Positions 1-6,851 of a stretch of 8,459 bases of DNA are shown here, one piece after another (positions within the stretch are counted from its first letter, which is position 1; every line of letters begins with the position of its first letter). This DNA comes from Candidatus Omnitrophota bacterium. GTDB lineage: Bacteria > Omnitrophota > Gorgyraeia > JABMRG01. Below the pieces are notes generated by a model. The model did no database searches. It had not been told where the DNA came from and saw only the letters and a list, made by a program, of their open reading frames with translations. The position numbers and the translations under genes were made by a program. The DNA lies in contig JABMRG010000054.1 in NCBI GenBank assembly GCA_013202935.1, forward strand, positions 1 through 8,459. The letters run 5' to 3'.

Positions 1-762
1 ATACCGCAGACAGCGCTTGGTGGCATATGCTCACTTGCAGATAAATTTGATAACATTGTATCATACTTTAAAATTGGCAAATTTCCGAAGGGTAGCTGGG
101 ACCTCTATGCATTAAGGCGACAGGCTATTGGCATTATATCAATATTAATCAAGATGGATGTGGCGTTGTCCCTTTCTCAAGTTTTCGATCATATATATAT
201 GGCCTCACCAGGCGCATCAGATAAGAAGAAGCTGAAGGAGATGCTTTTAGACTTCTTCAAAGAGCGCTTCATATCTTTTGTAAAGGAGAGATTCAGCTAT
301 AGATATGACCTGATAGATGCTGTTGTGACGGGGGGAATTATTGATAATGTGCAAAGTTGTTTTTTGAAATTAGAGTCTTTAAATAGTATAATTGATGAAC
401 CTTACTTTGAAAATGCAAGGTGCGTTGTAGAGAGGACGTATAATATTGTAAAGTCGTCAAAGAGCGCAGCAGGAGATATAAAGGCCTCTCTACTCAAGGA
501 GCCTCAGGAGCATAGGCTTCACGATAAATTAAAAGAGGTAAGAGAAGATTTTAAGCAGCTCTGCGCTGAGAAGAGGTATGGTGAGGCTACTAAGCTTTAC
601 GCAGAGACATTTTCCGACGAGACTCACGAATTTTTTGACAAGGTTATGGTAAATGTTAATGATAGGTCTTTAAAGAATAACCGCATAGCACTGCTTGAGG
701 CTATAAATAAGCTCTATGTAGAGCAGATAGCTGACCTATCTAAAGTAGTAGTGCAAACATAG
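1..762 (+). CDS. glyS: Glycyl-tRNA synthetase beta subunit, C-terminal part (5' end cut by window)
   Basis: The reading frame is open from base 1 and ends at TAG, giving the last 253 residues of a protein that is usually about 690 residues long. The beta subunit pairs with the alpha subunit (GlyQ) in the bacterial tetrameric GlyRS, which charges tRNA-Gly in the cytoplasm and releases AMP and PPi; beta handles tRNA recognition. Fragment residues 12-17 (LADKFD) and 31-42 (GSWDLYALRRQA) match the conserved beta-subunit block normally read as LADKxD...GSxDPYALRRQA. The usual Pro after Asp is Leu here, so the protein is somewhat divergent. The last 80 residues form a helical DALR-type anticodon-binding domain ending in the typical RSLKNNRIALL and IADLSKV segments. 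The internal ATG at 154 is not the true start, because homology continues upstream to the window edge. It heads the co-directional run glyS-ppdK-sigma-apt. Confidence 0.93.
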   Translation: MPQTALGGICSLADKFDNIVSYFKIGKFPKGSWDLYALRRQAIGIISILIKMDVALSLSQVFDHIYMASPGASDKKKLKEMLLDFFKERFISFVKERFSYRYDLIDAVVTGGIIDNVQSCFLKLESLNSIIDEPYFENARCVVERTYNIVKSSKSAAGDIKASLLKEPQEHRLHDKLKEVREDFKQLCAEKRYGEATKLYAETFSDETHEFFDKVMVNVNDRSLKNNRIALLEAINKLYVEQIADLSKVVVQT

Positions 763-777
763 GCTGCCTATAGCAGC
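763..777 (+). other. Small hairpin just after the glyS stop
   Basis: GCTGC (763-767) pairs with GCAGC (773-777) around a CTATA loop, starting at the first base after the glyS stop codon. No T tract follows, so it does not look like an intrinsic terminator. It could slow ribosomes or protect an mRNA end, or be chance. The stem is only 5 bp. Confidence 0.25.
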
Positions 778-823
778 GAAACAAGGAAGGGGCAAGGGTA
801 ATATGCAAACTGCAACATTGGAA

Positions 824-828
824 AGGAG
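824..828 (+). promoter_or_regulatory. Ribosome binding site that decides the ppdK start (GTG 836)
   Basis: AGGAG (AAGGAG including base 823) lies 7 nt upstream of an in-frame GTG at 836-838. This is better spaced and closer to consensus than the purine run AAGGAAGGGG (783-792) before the ATG at 803. Starting at 836 gives MKKGKKYVYFFGG, the usual PPDK amino terminus, so this site favours GTG 836. Confidence 0.6.
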
Positions 829-835
829 AAGCACG

Positions 836-3466
836 GTGAAAAAGGGTAAGAAGTATGTCTACTTTTTTGGTGGGAGAAGAACAGAAGGTAATTCTACAAT
901 GAAGAACCTGCTTGGTGGAAAAGGGTCTAACTTGGCAGAGATGACAAACCTTGGCATACCGGTTCCACCTGGTTTTACTATAACTACAGAAACATGTATC
1001 CATTTTTACGAAAACAACAAGCATTATCCAAAAAGCCTAACAGACCAGATCGATTTGAACTTAGGAAAGCTGGAGAATGCTATGGATAAAAAGTTTGGTG
1101 ATGTGCATGACCCCCTGCTTGTCTCGGTGCGTTCAGGTGCAAGGGTTTCTATGCCTGGCATGATGGATACAGTGCTGAATTTAGGACTGAATGATACGAC
1201 GGTTAAGGGGTTGATAGCAAAGTCGAATAATGAACGCTTTGCATATGATGCTTACCGAAGATTCTGTCAGATGTTCGGGGATGTAGTACTTGGGGTGGAT
1301 CGTGAGGAGTTTGAGCATATACTAACCAGCAGAAAAAAACAAAAAAAGGTAGATCTTGATACCGATCTAAATACAGAAGACCTTAAGTGGATAGTTGGGG
1401 AGTATAAGAAGCTTATAAAGAAGAAGAAGGGTTTCTCATTTCCTGAGGATCCGAAAAAGCAGCTTAAGATGGCTATAGATGCTGTTTTTAGCTCATGGAA
1501 CAACCAGAGGGCTATCAAGTACAGAAACTTAAATGGCATACCACATGACTGGGGAACGGCTGTTAATATTCAGGCTATGGTATTTGGTAATCTCGGCGAG
1601 GATTCAGGGACGGGGGTAGCGTTTACCAGAGACCCTGGTACCGGCGAGAAGAAGTTTTATGGTGAGTACCTTATGAATGCACAAGGTGAGGATGTTGTTG
1701 CAGGAACAAGGACGCCTCATCCTATAGATGATTTAAAGAAGGAGATGCCAAGGGTGTATCTTGAGTTGGTATCTATCTATAAGAGGTTAGAGAAGCATTA
1801 CAAAGATATGCAGGATCTCGAATTTACGATTCAAAACAAGAAGCTCTATCTTTTGCAGACAAGGACAGGCAAAAGGACTGCGCAGGCAGCTGTAAAGATA
1901 GCGGTTGATATGCTAAGCGAAGGGCTTATTAATAAGAATGAGGCTATCTTGAGGGTGGAGCCTGCCCAACTTGATCAGCTGCTCCATCCGATGATCGACC
2001 CTAAGGCAAAGGTAAGCTCTATTGCAAAGGGCCTTCCCGCATCTCCAGGAGCTGCGGTGGGAAAAGTGGTGTTTACTGCTGAAAGGGCAGAGGCCATGGC
2101 AGCAAAAAAAGAGAAGACTGTGCTGGTAAGGCTTGAGACATCTCCTGAAGATATCGGAGGTATGGCCGCATCTGAAGGAATACTTACAGCATACGGTGGT
2201 ATGACATCGCACGCAGCTGTTGTAGGGCGCGGAATGGGTAAGTGCTGTGTTGTAGGATGCAGCGACATAACTGTTCATGCAAAAGATAAATATTTTACTG
2301 CAAAAGGTAAAAAGATCAAGGAAGGCGAGTATATTACATTAAACGGCAATACTGGTGATGTGATTCTCGGTAAAGTCAATCTTATTAAACCTCAGGTTAC
2401 AGGCAGTTTTAAGACGTTGATGAGCTGGGCAGACAGCGTAAGGAGGTTGAAGGTCAGGACAAATGCTGATACGCCACATGACTCACAGGTTGCAATAGAC
2501 TTTGGGGCAGAAGGCATCGGGCTTTGCCGAACAGAACATATGTTCTTTGGCAAGGAGAGGATTCCTCTCGTCAGGGCCATGATATTGGCTGAAGACGAAG
2601 CAAAACGTGAAAAGGCGCTTGCAAAATTACTGCCTCTGCAGAAGAAAGATTTTAAAGGAATCTTTAAAGCCATGAAGTCAAGGCCTGTTACTATCAGATT
2701 GCTTGATCCGCCTTTACATGAGTTTCTTCCTCATACTGATAAGGATATGCAGCAGATGGCAAAGCAGATGAGGATAACAAAGCAGAAGGTTGCGGATCTG
2801 ATGCAGAATCTGCATGAATTAAACCCGATGCTCGGCCATCGTGGTTGCAGGCTTGGTATTACATATCCGGAAATCTACAGGATGCAGGTAAGGGCTATTA
2901 TGGAGGCAGCCTGCGAGCTTAGCAAGAAGGGCCAGCGCATAATCCCTGAGATAATGATACCGCTTGTTGGCCATATAAACGAGCTTAAGTTTACCAAGCG
3001 TCATGCGCTTGAAGTCTGCGAGCAGGTCCTGAAGAAACATAAGGTGAAGCTAAAGTACCTTATAGGTACAATGATAGAGATACCACGCGCAGCAATAACA
3101 GCTGATGAGATAGCTGTTGAAGCAGATTTCTTTTCTTTTGGCACCAACGACCTTACGCAGATGGGCTTTGGCTTTTCAAGGGACGATGTTGGAAAGTTTT
3201 TGCCATCATATATAGAGGATGGCATATTGGAGCAAGACCCGTTTGCGAGTCTCGACAAGGCCGGAATAGGTGAGCTGGTAAAAATAGCTGTAGAGAAAGG
3301 AAGAAGCGTAAAACCCGATCTTAAGATCGGTATATGCGGTGAGCATGGCGGAGACCCGGCAAGTGTTGAGTTCTGTCATAGGATAGGATTAGATTATGTA
3401 AGCTGCTCGCCGTTTAGGGTGCCTGTTGCAAGGCTTGCGGCAGCACATGCAGTATTGAAAAAATAA
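836..3466 (+). CDS. ppdK: Pyruvate, phosphate dikinase (PPDK)
   Basis: This cytoplasmic enzyme interconverts pyruvate + ATP + Pi and PEP + AMP + PPi; in fermenters it often runs toward ATP and pyruvate. From GTG 836 it has 876 residues, the full family length. The N-terminal ATP-grasp domain shows GGKGSNLAEMTNLG, SVRSGARVSMPGMMDT and GEDSGTGVAFTRDPGTG. The central phosphohistidine domain carries GGMTSHAAVVGRG, with the swinging His at residue 459 and the Thr that PPDK regulatory proteins modify at 457. The C-terminal PEP/pyruvate barrel has GLCRTEHMFF, LGHRGCRLG, SFGTNDLTQM and the catalytic Cys834 in CGEHGGDP. These numbers sit close to His455 and Cys831 of the Clostridium symbiosum enzyme, which supports the GTG start. 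An ATG at 803 would add 11 unconserved residues. No PPDK regulatory protein gene is present in the window. The gene sits between glyS and a sigma factor, probably in one operon. Confidence 0.97.
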   Translation: MKKGKKYVYFFGGRRTEGNSTMKNLLGGKGSNLAEMTNLGIPVPPGFTITTETCIHFYENNKHYPKSLTDQIDLNLGKLENAMDKKFGDVHDPLLVSVRSGARVSMPGMMDTVLNLGLNDTTVKGLIAKSNNERFAYDAYRRFCQMFGDVVLGVDREEFEHILTSRKKQKKVDLDTDLNTEDLKWIVGEYKKLIKKKKGFSFPEDPKKQLKMAIDAVFSSWNNQRAIKYRNLNGIPHDWGTAVNIQAMVFGNLGEDSGTGVAFTRDPGTGEKKFYGEYLMNAQGEDVVAGTRTPHPIDDLKKEMPRVYLELVSIYKRLEKHYKDMQDLEFTIQNKKLYLLQTRTGKRTAQAAVKIAVDMLSEGLINKNEAILRVEPAQLDQLLHPMIDPKAKVSSIAKGLPASPGAAVGKVVFTAERAEAMAAKKEKTVLVRLETSPEDIGGMAASEGILTAYGGMTSHAAVVGRGMGKCCVVGCSDITVHAKDKYFTAKGKKIKEGEYITLNGNTGDVILGKVNLIKPQVTGSFKTLMSWADSVRRLKVRTNADTPHDSQVAIDFGAEGIGLCRTEHMFFGKERIPLVRAMILAEDEAKREKALAKLLPLQKKDFKGIFKAMKSRPVTIRLLDPPLHEFLPHTDKDMQQMAKQMRITKQKVADLMQNLHELNPMLGHRGCRLGITYPEIYRMQVRAIMEAACELSKKGQRIIPEIMIPLVGHINELKFTKRHALEVCEQVLKKHKVKLKYLIGTMIEIPRAAITADEIAVEADFFSFGTNDLTQMGFGFSRDDVGKFLPSYIEDGILEQDPFASLDKAGIGELVKIAVEKGRSVKPDLKIGICGEHGGDPASVEFCHRIGLDYVSCSPFRVPVARLAAAHAVLKK
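3315..3330. repeat. 16-bp perfect palindrome inside ppdK
   Basis: CCGATCTTAAGATCGG is a perfect inverted repeat with no spacer, lying a few codons before the catalytic CGEHGG motif. The encoded residues (PDLKIG) are commonly conserved in PPDK, so the palindrome probably arises from coding constraint plus codon choice rather than from a binding site. Confidence 0.4.
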
Positions 3467-3482
3467 ACTACGAGGATTAAAA

Positions 3483-4334
3483 ATGGCAGATACTAATGTT
3501 CTTATGCTCTACTTTAAGGATATAGAGAGCTTTCCTCTGCTTAGTCATAAAGAGGAGATGGAACTTGCGCGCAGAATCAAAAAGGGAGATTCGCGTGCAC
3601 GTAAAAAGATGGTCCAGGCCAATCTTCGGCTAGTAGTAAATATTGCGAAGCGCTATAGCTATACAGGTGTTCCCATGCTCGACTTAATAGAGGAAGGGAA
3701 TATCGGCCTCATGAAGGCTGTTAAGAAGTATGACCCTAAAAGAGGTTTTAGATTCTCGACATATGCTGGATGGTGGATAAAGCAGTATATAATGAGGGCT
3801 ATAGCAAATCAAGGCAAGACCATACGTGTGCCTGTCTACATGGTCGAGGCCATATTAAAGTATAAAAAGACCATAGAGATGCTGACTCATAGGTTAAAGA
3901 GGATACCCACAACCAAAGAAGTTGCAAAGTCAATGGGTATGTCCCTAAAGAAGGTGAGTGATGTTGCGCAGACAGCGCAGACGCATCCGACCTCTCTTGA
4001 GACACCGATAGGCGAAGAGGATGCAGGCTTATTTTTAGAGCTGATAGAAGATGAGTCTGCGAGTGCGCCTGATGAGAGGATGTCTGAGGCGCTTCGCGAT
4101 CAGCAGATAAGGAAGCTTATTAAGGATTTACCGACGAGAGATAGGCAGATATTAATGCTGCGTTTTGGCATCGATAAGAAGAAATCACTTACGCTACAGG
4201 AGATTGCCAAGCATTTTAAGATAACAAAAGAGCGCGTCAGGCAGATAGAAGAGAGGGCTATAAAGAGGCTGAAAGACCTCATTGTTGAGGCTGGCGTAAA
4301 GGAAGGAATAGAAGACGAAGAGGTTTTGAGATGA
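3483..4334 (+). CDS. Sigma-70 family RNA polymerase sigma factor (RpoD/RpoS-like, short form)
   Basis: The protein has 283 residues and directs RNA polymerase to promoters. Region 1.2 starts almost at the N-terminus (about 4-37), so region 1.1 and the non-conserved insert of long RpoD proteins are absent. Region 2 spans about 38-110, with the core-binding DLIEEGNIGLMKAVKKYD and the -10-reading FSTYAGWWIKQYIMRAI. Region 3 covers about 118-195, and region 4 about 205-268 with the -35-reading helix ITKERVRQIEERAIKRL. Gln101 matches E. coli RpoD Gln437, but the position of Thr440 is Met104 (RpoS has Glu there). The sigma-finger stretch after PIGEED reads AGLFLELIEDE rather than the usual SHLGDFIEDE type. 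The start is ATG with GAGG at 3472-3475, 16 nt after ppdK. It could be the primary sigma of a lineage with compact sigmas, or a group 2 alternative factor. I cannot tell which, so I give no symbol. Confidence 0.93.
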   Translation: MADTNVLMLYFKDIESFPLLSHKEEMELARRIKKGDSRARKKMVQANLRLVVNIAKRYSYTGVPMLDLIEEGNIGLMKAVKKYDPKRGFRFSTYAGWWIKQYIMRAIANQGKTIRVPVYMVEAILKYKKTIEMLTHRLKRIPTTKEVAKSMGMSLKKVSDVAQTAQTHPTSLETPIGEEDAGLFLELIEDESASAPDERMSEALRDQQIRKLIKDLPTRDRQILMLRFGIDKKKSLTLQEIAKHFKITKERVRQIEERAIKRLKDLIVEAGVKEGIEDEEVLR

Positions 4335-4846
4335 GCGAATTAAAACAATATATCAGGGATATTCCAGACTTCCCAAAGAAGGGCATTCTTTTCAAAGATA
4401 TTACTACGTTGATAGGTGATGGGGGAGCTTTTGGAAAAGTAGTAGATGGTTTTGTGCAAAGATATAAGGATAAGGGCATAAGTAAGGTTGTGGCTGCTGA
4501 GGCGCGGGGATTTATCTTTGGTGGTGCAGTAGCTCATGGGCTTGGGGCAGCCTTTGTGCCTGTAAGAAAAAAAGGCAAGCTTCCTTATAAGACAATAGAG
4601 GCCTCATATGAGCTTGAATACGGCACAGATACTGTTTATATGCACGAGGATGCGATAGTTGAGGGAGAGAAGGCACTTATTTTAGATGATCTGCTGGCAA
4701 CCGGAGGAACGGCAAAGGCTATATGCGAGTTGGTCGAGAAGCTAAAAGGAGATATTTACGAAGTTGCCTTTATGATAGAGCTTTCGTTCCTAAATGGCCG
4801 TGAGAAATTGAAAGATTATAATATCTTTTCCCTGATTACGTATTGA
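4331..4846 (+). CDS. apt: Adenine phosphoribosyltransferase
   Basis: Apt salvages adenine: adenine + PRPP gives AMP + PPi, in the cytoplasm. At 171 residues it has the normal family length. The N-terminus MSELKQYIRDIPDFPKKGI followed by LFKDIT is the standard Apt opening. Residues 64-70 (AEARGFI) and KLPYKTIEASYELEYG (83-98) are family blocks that shape the adenine pocket. Residues 115-128 (ALILDDLLATGGTA) form the PRPP-binding loop with its paired Asp. The start ATG overlaps the sigma-factor stop (ATGA, 4331-4334) and is served by GAAGAGG at 4317-4323 inside the upstream gene, which implies translational coupling. Nothing is missing or unusual in the protein. Confidence 0.97.
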   Translation: MSELKQYIRDIPDFPKKGILFKDITTLIGDGGAFGKVVDGFVQRYKDKGISKVVAAEARGFIFGGAVAHGLGAAFVPVRKKGKLPYKTIEASYELEYGTDTVYMHEDAIVEGEKALILDDLLATGGTAKAICELVEKLKGDIYEVAFMIELSFLNGREKLKDYNIFSLITY

Positions 4847-4847
4847 C

Positions 4848-4853
4848 AGGAGG
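4848..4853 (+). promoter_or_regulatory. Strong Shine-Dalgarno for the PilZ gene
   Basis: AGGAGG lies 4 nt before ATG 4858. It favours this ATG over the TTG at 4843, which overlaps the apt stop and sits upstream of the site. The spacing is a little short, so ATG 4876 cannot be fully excluded, but that would remove the first Arg of the PilZ RxxxR motif. Confidence 0.65.
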
Positions 4854-4857
4854 AGCC

Positions 4858-5250
4858 ATGGGTATTGATTCAAGGATGTCTCCACGGATGGAGATAGACT
4901 TAAAGGTCTCATCAGCTATTCCAAAGACGGCAAAACAGAGTTTTGGGCTGGCCAAGGGTGGGCGCTTTGAAGTGACCGCGTTTGATATCAGCACGTTAGG
5001 CATTGGGATAATTACAGGCTATTTTTTGCCAGCAGGCCTAAAGATCGCGCTTGTTGTTAAAGGGGATATTTTTGGGCTGAAGAAGATGGTGAGGATTAAG
5101 GGCGAAGTGCGCCATTGTGAATATAAGCAACTGAATAAATATAAAGTCGGCATAAGATTTATAGGTATATCTAAGCAGCACAAAGATGCCATAGCGAAGT
5201 TTATAGCGTCTCACGACAAGAGAAAAGAACCGCGTTTGTCATTGGAATAG
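4858..5250 (+). CDS. PilZ-domain protein, putative c-di-GMP receptor
   Basis: This is a 130-residue, single-domain protein with no signal peptide or membrane segment. The two PilZ ligand motifs are both visible: RxxxR at Arg6-Arg10 (RMSPR) and DxSxxG at Asp43-Ser45-Gly48 (DISTLG). The later VGIRFIGI strand is also typical of PilZ barrels. By family knowledge such proteins bind cyclic di-GMP and adjust motility, exopolysaccharide production or other envelope outputs; the partner here is unknown. The tail after about residue 120 is charged (HDKRKEPRLSLE). The gene follows apt by 11 nt and ends the run that begins in glyS. ATG 4858 is chosen for its AGGAGG and because it keeps Arg6. No diguanylate cyclase or phosphodiesterase is in the window. 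Confidence 0.8.
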   Translation: MGIDSRMSPRMEIDLKVSSAIPKTAKQSFGLAKGGRFEVTAFDISTLGIGIITGYFLPAGLKIALVVKGDIFGLKKMVRIKGEVRHCEYKQLNKYKVGIRFIGISKQHKDAIAKFIASHDKRKEPRLSLE

Positions 5251-5264
5251 ACGCAAGGTATTTA
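5236..5264 (+). promoter_or_regulatory. Weak candidate promoter upstream of the radical SAM gene
   Basis: TTGTCA (5236-5241, five of six matches to TTGACA) is followed after 17 bp by TATTTA (5259-5264, three of six matches to TATAAT). The -35 falls within the end of the PilZ gene. A transcript would start near 5271 and leave a leader of about 75 nt. The -10 is poor, so this is only a candidate. Confidence 0.22.
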
Positions 5265-5291
5265 TAGGCTATATCCCTGTAGTTTCCGCAT

Positions 5292-5302
5292 AAGGTTACC
5301 TT
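5292..5302. repeat. Small inverted repeat in the PilZ-radical SAM gap
   Basis: AAGGT (5292-5296) and ACCTT (5298-5302) form a perfect inverted repeat around a single T. It is placed where an operator could sit, downstream of the weak promoter candidate and 44 nt before the next start codon. The rest of the 96-bp gap (5251-5346) shows no terminator and no other gene. At this length, chance is a fair explanation. Confidence 0.25.
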
Positions 5303-5346
5303 CCGTAAACCCGTTAGTTTTGCTATAAAATCTGGAGATTGAATAA

Positions 5347-6774
5347 ATGAAAGTGTTGTTTGTTGCCAGAGAGATCAGCTACGAGCCTTTGGGGCTTATG
5401 CAGGTCATCAGCCTTCTGAAGGGTAAAGGGCATGAGATAGACCTTGTTATCAGCGATTACGAAGACCCGGTAGAATATGCTGCCAGATTTAAGCCGGATC
5501 TCGTTGGTTATAATTGCCTTACAGGAAGCTATCGTTACTACTCTGAAATTAACAGGAGAATAAAAGAGAGGATGGAGACGTTTTCCATTTTTGGAGGGCC
5601 ACATCCTACATTTTTTCCCGAACTTATTAACGAATCAGGCGTTGATGCAATTTGTATCGGAGAAGGGGATTTAGCCGTTCCTCAGTTTATCGAAAGATAT
5701 AAGAACGGAGGTGATTATCATCACACAAATAATTGGTGGGTAAAAAGAGGTGATGAGATAGTAAAAAATCCATTGGGTCCATTAATAATGGATTTAGACA
5801 GCGTTCCATATGTCGATAGAGAAATTTTATATTCAAAAAGTACCTTGGCAAGAAAGAGCAAATTAAAGACGTTTCTATTTTCCCGGGGGTGTCCTTTTGA
5901 TTGCAGTTATTGTTTTAACCATCAATTCCACCTCCTATATCCTTCTGTTGGCAAGAAGATAAGAGCCAGAAGCGCAGATTCAATCATAAAAGAGATTAAG
6001 AACGTAAGGGATGCTTATCCCTTGGAGTTTATATCTATATTTGATGACGTTTTTTGTTTTAATATAGAATTATTAAGAGAATTTTCCTGCAAGTACAAAA
6101 AGGAGATAGGGCTGCCTTTTTATTGTGCGCAAAGAGCCGACATAGTTAACGAGGAGAGAACCCGTTTATTAAAAGAAGCCAACTGCCATGCCATAAGCAT
6201 AGGAATAGAGTCTGGAAAACAGGATTATAGGTTTAAATATTTAAAAAAGCATGTTACTGATGAGCAGATCAAAAACGCTTCAAAAATAATAAAAGAGTCC
6301 GGCATAAGGTTGATGACGTTCAATATACTTGGATTGCCTGCCGGGGGAGTTGATGATGATTGGCAGACACTTAAGTTTAACATCGAGTGCAAGCCGGACT
6401 TTTCCGCTGTTTTCTTTTTTCAGCCATACCCCAAGACAGAGCTGGGAGAGTTTGCAAAAAAGAATAATTTTTTAGATGGCAGCATGGAAGAGATAGGCAA
6501 TTCAGCAGCTGATCGCTCTATAATAAAATTTAAAACAAAATATGAAAAAAGACAAATTGAAAGGTTGCTAAGGCTGTTTCCAATTACAGTCAGGTGGCCG
6601 AGATTGCTTTCTTTGACAAGGATGTTGATTAAATTGCCAATGGATGGATTGTATCGCTTTGTATATAAAGTATATAAGGGTTATGCATTGCGTAATTATA
6701 TCAATCCGTATAAAATGACTATCATAGAATATGCCCAGACCTTAAAGCGGTATTGGAAAAGGTCCGGCGGATAA
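5347..6774 (+). CDS. B12-binding-domain radical SAM protein, substrate unknown
   Basis: This 475-residue protein has the class B (cobalamin-binding) radical SAM layout. Residues 1 to about 130 form a Rossmann-like B12-binding domain with PLGLMQVISLLKGKGHEIDL, FGGPHPTFFPE (82-92) and IGEGD (104-108). The radical SAM barrel covers about 175-375, with the 4Fe-4S motif CxxxCxxC at Cys182, Cys186 and Cys189 (GCPFDCSYCFN). Further barrel blocks are ISIGIESGKQ and FNILGLPAGG. By family knowledge it would use SAM, an iron-sulfur cluster and probably cobalamin for a methylation or rearrangement. The tail from about 390 is basic, has no recognisable domain and may hold substrate contacts. GGAG (5334-5337) lies 9 nt before the ATG. 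It stands alone between the apt-PilZ run and the tRNA unit. Relatives often occur in cell-surface or lipid pathways, but no substrate can be assigned here. Confidence 0.9.
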   Translation: MKVLFVAREISYEPLGLMQVISLLKGKGHEIDLVISDYEDPVEYAARFKPDLVGYNCLTGSYRYYSEINRRIKERMETFSIFGGPHPTFFPELINESGVDAICIGEGDLAVPQFIERYKNGGDYHHTNNWWVKRGDEIVKNPLGPLIMDLDSVPYVDREILYSKSTLARKSKLKTFLFSRGCPFDCSYCFNHQFHLLYPSVGKKIRARSADSIIKEIKNVRDAYPLEFISIFDDVFCFNIELLREFSCKYKKEIGLPFYCAQRADIVNEERTRLLKEANCHAISIGIESGKQDYRFKYLKKHVTDEQIKNASKIIKESGIRLMTFNILGLPAGGVDDDWQTLKFNIECKPDFSAVFFFQPYPKTELGEFAKKNNFLDGSMEEIGNSAADRSIIKFKTKYEKRQIERLLRLFPITVRWPRLLSLTRMLIKLPMDGLYRFVYKVYKGYALRNYINPYKMTIIEYAQTLKRYWKRSGG

Positions 6775-6807
6775 GTTGTTGCCTTATGCTCGCGCAGAAG
6801 GAGAGGT

Positions 6808-6843
6808 AAGAGGGTTTTTGAGTTGTTTTAAGGACTCTTTTTT
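6808..6843 (+). terminator. Probable intrinsic terminator after the radical SAM gene
   Basis: A continuous RNA stem can be drawn between 6808-6822 and 6827-6841 with a TTGT loop: 15 pairs, of which about six are G-U and only two are G-C. The descending arm runs into six Ts (6838-6843). A shorter version pairs GAGTT (6820-6824) with GACTC (6833-6837). The T tract and the position 33 nt after the stop fit a terminator, but the stem is weak. Confidence 0.5.
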
Positions 6844-6851
6844 GTTATAAT
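6823..6851 (+). promoter_or_regulatory. Promoter of the tRNA-Arg gene
   Basis: The -10 is a perfect TATAAT (6846-6851). Exactly 17 bp upstream is TTGTTT (6823-6828), with three of six matches to TTGACA including the key TTG. Transcription would begin near 6858, about 8 nt before the mature tRNA, as expected for a tRNA promoter. The -35 overlaps the loop of the preceding terminator hairpin. Confidence 0.65.

Noticed and set aside
763..777. The hairpin after glyS as an intrinsic terminator
   Set aside because: It has a 5-bp stem with no T tract, and ppdK follows closely on the same strand.
740..3258. Several open frames on the minus strand across ppdK
   Set aside because: They are antisense to a fully conserved gene, have no recognisable motifs or ribosome binding sites, and have low-quality composition.
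4843..4857. TTG start for the PilZ protein, overlapping the apt stop
   Set aside because: The AGGAGG lies downstream of this TTG and directly serves ATG 4858, so the five extra residues are unlikely to be made as the main product.
5324..5329. TATAAA as a -10 box for the radical SAM gene
   Set aside because: A start about 7 nt downstream would fall within the GGAG Shine-Dalgarno, and the sequence 17 bp upstream (TTCCGT) is a poor -35.
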